From Achromobacter marplatensis (GTDB taxonomy: Bacteria; Pseudomonadota; Gammaproteobacteria; Burkholderiales; Burkholderiaceae_B), in contig NZ_NJIG01000001.1 in NCBI RefSeq assembly GCF_002209535.1, positions 558,001 through 622,000 of the forward strand: a stretch of DNA of 64,000 nt. Direction: 5' to 3'. A model generated the notes under the pieces. It had not been told where the DNA came from and did no database searches. It was given only the letters and a program-made list of their open reading frames with translations. The translations under genes and the position numbers were made by a program. Below, piece by piece: positions 16,005 to 22,821 of this stretch (positions within the stretch are counted from its first letter, which is position 1; each line of letters begins with the position of its first letter).

Positions 16005-17025
16005 ATATCCGTGGCTGCTGGCGCTCTTGCCGCTGGGCTGGCTGGCATGGCGGTATCTGCCGGCCTATGTGCAGCGGCGCGGCGCACTGCGCATCCCGTT
16101 CTTCGAGTCGGTGGCGCGTAGCGTGGGCCAGTCGCCGCAACGGCCCGGCGTGCGGCGCGACCGCTGGCAATTGGCGTTGAACGCATTGGTCTGGGCGCTG
16201 ATCGTGGTGGCGCTGGCTCGGCCGGAACGGGTTGAGCCGCCGCTGGAGCACCGCGAGCCCGTGCGCGACCTGATGCTGGCGCTGGACATTTCGCAGTCCA
16301 TGGAGACGCAGGACTTCGTGGACCCGTCGGGCAAACGGGTCGATCGGCTGACGGCGGTCAAGGCCGTGGTGGCGGATTTCATCGCCCGCCGCAAGGACGA
16401 CCGGCTGGGCCTCATCGTGTTCGGCACGGCGGCCTATCCGCAGGCGCCCTTGACGCAGGATCACGCGACCTTGACCCTGCTGCTGGACCAGATAGCCACG
16501 GGCATGGCGGGGCCGAACACGGCCATTGGTGATGCCATCGGCGTGGCGATCAAGCAGCTGGAACATGCCGCCGAGCGCGACAAGGTGCTGATCCTGCTGA
16601 CTGACGGCAACGACACCGGCAGCGCCGTTCCTCCCGACCGGGCGGCGGCGATGGCAGCCGGCCGCCATATCGTCGTCCATACCATCGGCATCGGCGATCC
16701 CAAGGCCGAAGGCGAAGAAAAGGTCGACTTCGATGCCTTGCGCCGCATCGCGCAGGCGACGGGTGGACGCTTCTTCCAGGCGCAGGACCAGGCGTCGTTG
16801 CAACAGGTGTACGCCACGCTGGACCAGATCACGCCGCACGAAGTCCGCGAACTGCGGCATCAGCCCCGGCAGGACTTCTTCTGGATTCCGCTGGGCCTGG
16901 CCGTGCTGGCGCTGGCGGCGTGGCATCTGCTGGCGGCGTTGCGCGGGCGCTGGGCGGCGCACGCAGGCAAATCGGACCCCAGCCCCGAACCCGATCGGAA
17001 GGAGGGCGCATGGAGATCGACCTGA
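15991..17025 (+). CDS. BatA-like VWA-domain membrane protein
   Basis: 344 residues from ATG 15991, inside the end of the DUF4381 gene. Two N-terminal helices (YPWLLALLPLGWLAWRYLP and LALNALVWALIVVALARPE) precede a VWA domain with a complete MIDAS: DxSxS in LALDISQSMETQDF, Thr in GPNTAIGDA, and Asp in ILLTDGNDTGS. A C-terminal helix (FFWIPLGLAVLALAAWHLL) completes the BatA/BatB topology. It would present a metal-dependent ligand-binding domain to the periplasm and work with the MoxR ATPase. Length and topology are typical. Confidence 0.92.
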   Translation: MWRLEYPWLLALLPLGWLAWRYLPAYVQRRGALRIPFFESVARSVGQSPQRPGVRRDRWQLALNALVWALIVVALARPERVEPPLEHREPVRDLMLALDISQSMETQDFVDPSGKRVDRLTAVKAVVADFIARRKDDRLGLIVFGTAAYPQAPLTQDHATLTLLLDQIATGMAGPNTAIGDAIGVAIKQLEHAAERDKVLILLTDGNDTGSAVPPDRAAAMAAGRHIVVHTIGIGDPKAEGEEKVDFDALRRIAQATGGRFFQAQDQASLQQVYATLDQITPHEVRELRHQPRQDFFWIPLGLAVLALAAWHLLAALRGRWAAHAGKSDPSPEPDRKEGAWRST

Positions 17026-18626
17026 GCGCCTTCCATTTTCTAAGGCCCTGGTGGCTGTTGGCGCTGCCCGCGGCGATGCTTCTGCTGTGGCTGCGGCGCG
17101 CAGAGGGCGGCCGGCTGGGTTGGCGCAGCACCATTTCGCCTGCGTTGTTGCCGCACTTGATCGTGGACGCGCCGGGTAGCCGCGGGCCGCGCCCGATCCA
17201 CGCCGTGGCGGCCTTGTTGATGCTGGCCGGCATCGCCGCCGCCGGTCCGACCTGGCAGCATGATCGCCCGCCGTTCCTGGACAATCAGGCCCCGCTGATC
17301 GTGGCGGTGGACCTGTCGCCCTCGATGGATGCGACGGACGTGCCACCCAGTCGGTTAGAAGCGGTCAAGCACAAATTGCATGACCTGCTGGTGCGGCGCG
17401 CGGGCGCCAAGACCGGCTTGATTGCCTATGCCGGATCAGCGCATCTGGTTCTGCCGCCGACCGACGATCCGGCGCTGGTGGATCTGTTCATCCAGTCGCT
17501 CTCGACCGCCCTGATCTCCGTGCCGGGCAAGGATGCGGCGGGCGCGTTGGGGCTTGCGGGGCAGGTGCTGAAGGCGGATCAGGCCGGCGGGACGGTGCTG
17601 CTGGTGACGGACGGCGCGGATGCCCGCCAACTGCCCCAAGTGGCGCAAGTGGCCAAGGCTGCGGATTTTCAGGTGCTGGTGTGGGCGGCGGGCACGACGA
17701 ACGGCGGCGTGCTGAAAGACGCCCGGGGCCAAGCCCGTGTCGACGCGCAGGGCAGACCCTTATTGGGCGTCTTCGACGCCGACGGGTTGAAGCAGCTGGC
17801 CCAGGCGGCCCGTGCGCCGCTGGGCAGCCTGACGTTGAACGACGATGATCTGGACTGGGTCGAACTGCACGCGCAACGCCATTTCCAGGAAGTGCAGGAT
17901 CAGGGGCAGCCTGTGCATTGGAAGGATGCGGGCTATTGGTTGTGCTGGCCGCTGGCGGTACTGGCGCTGCTGGGCCTGCGGCGCGGTTGGAACGTCAACT
18001 GGATGGCGGGCCTGTTGCTGGCCTTCGGCGCGGGCGTCTACACCCCGGATACGCGCGCGGGCCCCGTGGCCGATGCGTTCTTCACGCCGGACCAGCAGGG
18101 CCGATGGGCGTACGAGCATCATGACTATGCCAAGGCCGCGTCCAAGTTCCAGGATCCGTACTGGAAGGGGCGCGCAGCCTATGACGCGGGCGACTACCCG
18201 ACGGCGCTCGAGGCCTTCGCCCGGTTGAACACCCCCGAGGCAAGCTTCTATCTGGGCAATACGCAGGCCCGCCTGCGTAGCTACGATGCGGCGTTGGCCG
18301 CGTATGACCAGGCCCTGCGTCTGCGGGCAGACTTCCCGGAGGCCCGCGCGAACCGGGAATTGGTGGCCCGGCTGCAAGCGGCGATTCAGGCCGAGCAGCA
18401 GGACGACGACGCCGACAAGCCCGACGACGTGGCCTACGACAACAAGAAGGGCGACGGGAAGATGATGTCGGTGGAGGTGGCCCGGGCATCGTCCGACGAC
18501 GTCTGGCTGCGCAACTTGAGCCTGTCTCCGGCCGGCTTCCTGAAGCAGAAGTTCGCGATCGAGGATGCGCGGAACGCGACGGGCGTACCGGCAGCGGGCA
18601 TACCGGCAGCGGGAGGGCGTCCATGA
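17010..18626 (+). CDS. BatB-like VWA protein fused to a TPR region
   Basis: 538 residues from ATG 17010 (AAGGAGGGC site), overlapping the upstream VWA gene by 16 bp. Helices at the N-terminus, then a VWA domain with MIDAS DxSxS (VAVDLSPSMDATD), and a further helix pair near residue 310 (LCWPLAVLALLGLRRG, NWMAGLLLAFGAGVY). A C-terminal TPR-like part follows (GRWAYEHHDYAKAASKFQ, GDYPTALEAFARL, RLRSYDAALAAYDQALRLR), i.e. BatB and BatC functions in one chain. The acidic tail (DDDADKPDD) ends with a 15-bp tandem duplication at 18581-18610. The TPR part likely binds partner proteins in the periplasm. Confidence 0.9.
   Translation: MEIDLSAFHFLRPWWLLALPAAMLLLWLRRAEGGRLGWRSTISPALLPHLIVDAPGSRGPRPIHAVAALLMLAGIAAAGPTWQHDRPPFLDNQAPLIVAVDLSPSMDATDVPPSRLEAVKHKLHDLLVRRAGAKTGLIAYAGSAHLVLPPTDDPALVDLFIQSLSTALISVPGKDAAGALGLAGQVLKADQAGGTVLLVTDGADARQLPQVAQVAKAADFQVLVWAAGTTNGGVLKDARGQARVDAQGRPLLGVFDADGLKQLAQAARAPLGSLTLNDDDLDWVELHAQRHFQEVQDQGQPVHWKDAGYWLCWPLAVLALLGLRRGWNVNWMAGLLLAFGAGVYTPDTRAGPVADAFFTPDQQGRWAYEHHDYAKAASKFQDPYWKGRAAYDAGDYPTALEAFARLNTPEASFYLGNTQARLRSYDAALAAYDQALRLRADFPEARANRELVARLQAAIQAEQQDDDADKPDDVAYDNKKGDGKMMSVEVARASSDDVWLRNLSLSPAGFLKQKFAIEDARNATGVPAAGIPAAGGRP
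18581..18610 (+). repeat. 15-bp tandem duplication at the end of the VWA-TPR gene
   Basis: Two copies of GGGC[G/A]TACCGGCAGC in frame, encoding G-V/I-P-A-A repeats. One base differs between copies. It adds five residues to the protein tail. Confidence 0.85.
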
Positions 18627-20020
18627 ATGCGTGGGCCTTCCTGCGGGGCGCGTTGTTGCTGCTGTCGGTGCTGCTGTCGGTGCTGCTGTCGCTGGCGGCG
18701 GGCACTGCGCACGCGCAATCCGCAGATCCCGCGCCCCAGTTGCGGGCCACCGCCAGCTTCACGGGCCAGGAACCCTTGACGGTCGGCGCTACCGCCACGC
18801 TGCAAGTCGACGTGCTGACGTCGACTTGGTTCACGCAACCGCCCGAGTTGTCATCCCTGAACATACCGGGCGCGATGGTGACCGGCCCCACGGGCGACGC
18901 CACGCTGATCCGCGACAACGTGGGCGGGGTCGCCTACAGCGGGCTGCGTTTCTCGTACCAGGTCAGCCCCACGGCGGCGGGCGCCTTGCGCATGCCGCCG
19001 CTGACGATCCGCGCCCAGGTCGGCCAGGCAAGCGCGCCGCTGTCCACCAGCACGCAGGCACTGACCGTGCAGGCGGCCACGCCGCCTGGCATGGAGGCGT
19101 CGGGCCATGGCCTGGCCGCGTCCTCGGTACAGGTGAGCCAGCAGGTCCAGTTTTCGGCGCAGCCCCCGGCCGTGGGCGACCACATCCGCCGCACGATCAC
19201 CGTGCAGGCCCAAGGCGCGCAAGCCATGCTGATTCCCCCGCCCGACAGCGCGCCGGTGCCAGGCCTGAAAGCCTATTCGTCCGAGCCCGAGCTGAGCCCA
19301 TTGTCGGACAGCCGCGGGGGCTTCCTGGGCGGCCAGCGGGTGGACCGGATCGATTACGTGGTCGAGCGCGCAGGCGCGTTTGCATTGCCCGAGGTGGAGG
19401 TGCACTGGTGGAACGTGACCACCAAGCGCGAAGAGCGCGCCGTGTTGCCGGCGCAGCCTTTTGACGCCCATGCTGGCGCTGCCTATCAAGCGCCGTTCTC
19501 GGTACAGCAGGATCTGCGTGACCTTGGCCGGCAGGTTCAAGTGTGGATTCCGGGAGGCTGGCTTGCGCTGGCGGCTGCGGCAGCCGCTGCGGGACTTGCC
19601 TGGTGGCTGGGGATGCCATGGTGCCGCCGGGCAGGGCGCTGGCTGCGCGCCACGATTCAGGCGATACGACGCCGCTGGCAGGCCTCCGAGGCCTGCGCCG
19701 CCGTGGCCGCACGCCGAGAACTGGCCCGTCCCGCAGGACGGCTGGATGCGCTGTATCGCTGGTTGCGCGTCAGCCGGCACCGCACCACGGTTTCCGGCGC
19801 AACGGCGGACTTGCCGGCCGAGCTGCGCACGGCGGGCGCCGACGCGTTGCGTGACTGCTATGGCCGCGCGCCGGATGCCGCCCGAGGACTGCAGACATTG
19901 CGCCGCGCGCTGCCCGGCTGGCGCCGAGGCTTTCGTGCGGCGGGACGGCGCGCCGATCCTTACCGCCTGCTGCCGCTGAACCCCCGCATGCCCGATCACC
20001 ACCCGGGAGACCCTTCATGA
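18623..20020 (+). CDS. BatD-like protein
   Basis: 465 residues, start overlapping the previous stop (ATGA). Signal peptide with a repeated core LLLLSVLLSVLLS ends at TAHAQ. The periplasmic part is beta-rich (LRATASFTGQEPLTVGATATLQV, GLRFSYQVSPTAAGALRMPPLTI, RTITVQAQGAQAMLIPPP, VERAGAFALPEVEVHWWN), as in BatD oxygen-tolerance proteins. One helix near residue 315 (GWLALAAAAAAAGLAWWLG) and a basic cytoplasmic tail follow. BatD accompanies BatA/BatB in MoxR operons. Its role is unknown, though a periplasmic scaffold is usually assumed. Confidence 0.88.
   Translation: MNAWAFLRGALLLLSVLLSVLLSLAAGTAHAQSADPAPQLRATASFTGQEPLTVGATATLQVDVLTSTWFTQPPELSSLNIPGAMVTGPTGDATLIRDNVGGVAYSGLRFSYQVSPTAAGALRMPPLTIRAQVGQASAPLSTSTQALTVQAATPPGMEASGHGLAASSVQVSQQVQFSAQPPAVGDHIRRTITVQAQGAQAMLIPPPDSAPVPGLKAYSSEPELSPLSDSRGGFLGGQRVDRIDYVVERAGAFALPEVEVHWWNVTTKREERAVLPAQPFDAHAGAAYQAPFSVQQDLRDLGRQVQVWIPGGWLALAAAAAAAGLAWWLGMPWCRRAGRWLRATIQAIRRRWQASEACAAVAARRELARPAGRLDALYRWLRVSRHRTTVSGATADLPAELRTAGADALRDCYGRAPDAARGLQTLRRALPGWRRGFRAAGRRADPYRLLPLNPRMPDHHPGDPS
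18659..18694 (+). repeat. Three 12-bp tandem repeats inside the BatD signal peptide
   Basis: CTGCTGTCGGTG, repeated twice exactly and a third time with one change, encoding L-L-S-V/L units of the hydrophobic core. Repeat-number change would lengthen or shorten the signal peptide by four residues without a frameshift. Confidence 0.85.
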
Positions 20021-21021
20021 CCTTGTCCCTCCGCACCCTGCAACGCGGCTTGGCCGTGCTGGCGCTATGGTTCTTGACCGGTCTGGCCTACGCCCAGACG
20101 CCCTTGCCGTCCTGGAACGACGGCCCGTCGCGGCAGGCCATCCTGGATTTCGTGGCGGCGGTCACGAAAGAGGGGGGCCAGGACTATGTGGCGCCCGTGG
20201 ATCGCATCGCGGTGTTCGACAACGACGGCACGCTTTGGAGCGAGCAGCCGCTGTACTTCCAATTGATCTTCGCGTTGGACCAGGTGAAGGTCATGGCGCC
20301 CAAACACCCGGAATGGGCGCAGGAGCAGCCGTTTAAGGCGGCGATCGAAGGCGACCATCAGGCGCTGGCCGCCGCTGGCACCGAAGGCCTGCTCAAGATC
20401 GTGGGCGTGACCCATACCAACATGACGACTCAGGAATTCTCGGAAGAGGTCAAGCAATGGGTCAAGACCGCGCGCCATCCGCGCTTCAAGCAGCCCTATA
20501 CCAGCCTGATCTACGCGCCGATGCGCGAGCTGCTGGACTATCTGCGCGGCAACGGCTTCAAGACCTACATCGTGTCGGGCGGCGAAGTGGAATTCATGCG
20601 CGCCTGGGCGCAAGACGTCTACGGCATTCCGCCCGAACAGGTGATCGGCACCACCTTCGTCACGGAATTCCAGATGCGCGACGGCAAGCCGGTGCTGATG
20701 CGCACGCCCAAGCTTGACTACAACGACGACGGCCCGGGCAAGCCGGTGTCCATCAACAAATTCATCGGCCGTCAGCCGATCTTCGCCTTCGGCAATTCGG
20801 ACGGCGACCTGGAGATGCTGCAGTGGACGGCCGCAGGCTCGGGCAAGCGCTTCGCCGGCCTGGTGCACCACACGGATGCCAAGCGCGAATGGGCTTATGA
20901 CCGCGAATCCAAGATCGGCAAGCTGGACAAGGCCTTGGACGAAGCGACAAACAAGGGTTGGGTGATTGTGGATATGGAAAAGGAGTGGAAGCGGATATAC
21001 GCATTTGAAATACCAAACTGA
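20017..21021 (+). CDS. Exported HAD-superfamily phosphatase-like protein
   Basis: 334 residues, ATGA overlap with the BatD gene. Signal peptide (LAVLALWFLTGLAYAQ) then a HAD core: motif I IAVFDNDGTLW (D68, D70), motif II YIVSGGEVEF, and motif IV IFAFGNSDGDLEML. A helical cap lies between motifs I and II. All catalytic acids are present, so it should hydrolyse a phosphate ester in the periplasm; the closest general label is a phosphoserine-phosphatase-like hydrolase. It lies between the Bat genes and the sulfatase. Its substrate is unknown. Confidence 0.85.
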   Translation: MTLSLRTLQRGLAVLALWFLTGLAYAQTPLPSWNDGPSRQAILDFVAAVTKEGGQDYVAPVDRIAVFDNDGTLWSEQPLYFQLIFALDQVKVMAPKHPEWAQEQPFKAAIEGDHQALAAAGTEGLLKIVGVTHTNMTTQEFSEEVKQWVKTARHPRFKQPYTSLIYAPMRELLDYLRGNGFKTYIVSGGEVEFMRAWAQDVYGIPPEQVIGTTFVTEFQMRDGKPVLMRTPKLDYNDDGPGKPVSINKFIGRQPIFAFGNSDGDLEMLQWTAAGSGKRFAGLVHHTDAKREWAYDRESKIGKLDKALDEATNKGWVIVDMEKEWKRIYAFEIPN

Positions 21022-21063
21022 GAGGCAGTGAGAACTACGCAGTGATTCGTTTACGTCGGGTTG

Positions 21064-21079
21064 TTGTCCTACAGGACAA
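21064..21079 (+). promoter_or_regulatory. Short hairpin touching the sulfatase ribosome site
   Basis: TTGTCC (21064-21069) pairs with GGACAA (21074-21079), and the last bases overlap the AAGGAG Shine-Dalgarno at 21078-21083. Folding could limit access to the sulfatase start at 21092. Confidence 0.4.
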
Positions 21080-21091
21080 GGAGAGGAAGCG

Positions 21092-22738
21092 ATGAACGCA
21101 AGAAAACTGTTGAGCGCGGCGCTTTTCGCCGTGACGGGCCTGGCGGCCCTGGGCAGCGCGCATGCGCAAGCCCAGCCGCCGACCCAGGCCCCGCCGGCCA
21201 AATCGGGGCAGGCGGATACGTCGGGCAAGAAGCCGAACATCCTTGTGATCTTCGGCGACGATATCGGCCAGGCCAATATCAGCGCGTACGCGCATGGCGT
21301 GGTCGGCTACGAAACGCCGAACATCGACCGCATTGCCAAGGAAGGCATCATGTTCACGGACTACTACGCCGAGAACAGCTGCACGGCGGGCCGGTCGTCC
21401 TTTATCACCGGGCAGTCCCCGCTGCGCACCGGGTTGTCGAAAGTGGGCGCACCCGGCGCGCCAGTCGGCCTGCAGAAGGGCGATATCACCATCGCCCAGG
21501 CACTGAAGGCCCAGGGCTACACCACCGCCCAGTTCGGCAAGAACCACCTGGGCGACAAGGACGAATACCTGCCGACGCAGCACGGTTTCGACGAGTTCTT
21601 CGGCAACCTCTATCACCTGAACGCGGAAGAGGAACCGGACCGTCCGTACTGGCCCAAGGATCCCAACGATCCGTTCGTGAAGAACTTTTCGCCGCGCGGC
21701 GTCATCAAGGCCACGGCCGACGGCAAGGTGCAGGATACTGGCGCCCTGAATGCCAAGCGCATGGAAACCATCGACGATGAAACGGTGGGCGCCGCCATCG
21801 ACTACATCGACAAGCATGGCAAGGCCGACAAGCCGTTCTTCGTGTGGATGAACACCACGCGCATGCACGTCTTCACGCACATCCGGCCCGAGCACCGGGG
21901 CAAGAGCGGGATGCCGGGCAACGACTACGCCGACGGCATGTGGGAGCATGATCAGGACGTGGGCAAGTTGTTGAAAAAGCTGGACGATCTGGGTATTGCG
22001 GACAACACCATCGTGGTCTACACGACCGACAACGGCCCCAACGCGTTCAGCTGGCCGGACGCCGCCAACACGCCGTTCCGGAGCGAAAAGGACTCCAACT
22101 GGGAAGGCGCGTTCCGCGTGCCGGCCATGGTGCGTTGGCCGGGGCAGATCCCGGCGGGCCAGGTCAAGCGCGGCATCGTGTCGGGCATGGACTGGTTCCC
22201 CACGCTGCTTGCCGCAGCGGGCGACACCTCGGTCAAGGATCGCCTGCTGGACGGTTGGGCGCCGCAAGACGGCGGCACCAAGTTCAAGGTCCATCTGGAC
22301 GGCTACAACCAGCTGCCGTATCTGACCGGCAAGCAGGACAAGAGCTCCCGCGACGAATTCTTCTACTTCAATGACGACGGTGTGCTGGTCGGCATGCGGT
22401 GGGGGGATTGGAAGGCCGTGTTCTGCGAACAACGGGCGCCCGGGAACCTGAACGTCTGGCAGGATCCGTTTGTCTGCCTGCGGCTGCCGAAGATCTTCAA
22501 CCTGCGGATGGACCCCTATGAACGGGCCGACATGTCCGATCAGTACAACGATTGGCTGGTCAAGAATGCCTATCTGACCGGTATCGCCACAATGAAGGCG
22601 ACCGTGTTCCTGGAAACCTTCGTGAAGTACCCGCCCAGCCAGCGTCCGGCGAGCTTCAGCGTCGACCAGGTGCAAAAGCAGGTCGACAAGGCCATCGAGG
22701 CCCACTTCGAGGCGATGGAGAAGCAGAAGGCGAAGTAA
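21092..22738 (+). CDS. Periplasmic arylsulfatase-type sulfatase with formylglycine cysteine
   Basis: 548 residues. Sec signal peptide ending AHAQ, then the sulfatase/alkaline-phosphatase fold: metal-site motif NILVIFGDDIG (D56, D57) and the modification motif ENSCTAGRSSFITGQ with C97-T-A-G-R101. The C-x-A-x-R form is the target of FGE. Further conserved parts are GKNHLGD, YTTDNGPN (metal-binding DN) and PAMVRWPGQIPAG. It would cleave sulfate esters in the periplasm after C97 is oxidised to formylglycine, for which the FGE at 12371 is the obvious candidate. The substrate is not readable. AAGGAGAGG precedes the ATG. Confidence 0.93.
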   Translation: MNARKLLSAALFAVTGLAALGSAHAQAQPPTQAPPAKSGQADTSGKKPNILVIFGDDIGQANISAYAHGVVGYETPNIDRIAKEGIMFTDYYAENSCTAGRSSFITGQSPLRTGLSKVGAPGAPVGLQKGDITIAQALKAQGYTTAQFGKNHLGDKDEYLPTQHGFDEFFGNLYHLNAEEEPDRPYWPKDPNDPFVKNFSPRGVIKATADGKVQDTGALNAKRMETIDDETVGAAIDYIDKHGKADKPFFVWMNTTRMHVFTHIRPEHRGKSGMPGNDYADGMWEHDQDVGKLLKKLDDLGIADNTIVVYTTDNGPNAFSWPDAANTPFRSEKDSNWEGAFRVPAMVRWPGQIPAGQVKRGIVSGMDWFPTLLAAAGDTSVKDRLLDGWAPQDGGTKFKVHLDGYNQLPYLTGKQDKSSRDEFFYFNDDGVLVGMRWGDWKAVFCEQRAPGNLNVWQDPFVCLRLPKIFNLRMDPYERADMSDQYNDWLVKNAYLTGIATMKATVFLETFVKYPPSQRPASFSVDQVQKQVDKAIEAHFEAMEKQKAK

Positions 22739-22771
22739 GGGCAGTGGGCGCCGGATAGGCGCCTCTACCAT

Positions 22772-22798
22772 CCGGGCGGCGCGCGGTGCGCCGCCCGG
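22772..22798 (+). repeat. Perfect 11-bp-arm hairpin between sulfatase and spermidine-synthase-like genes
   Basis: CCGGGCGGCGC (22772-22782), 5-base loop, GCGCCGCCCGG (22788-22798), no T-tract. A GGCGCC pair (around 22748-22764) lies just before it. It may slow or partly stop transcription but is not a standard terminator. Confidence 0.6.
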
Positions 22799-22821
22799 CG
22801 ATACGCTAGAGGAACCGCGGC

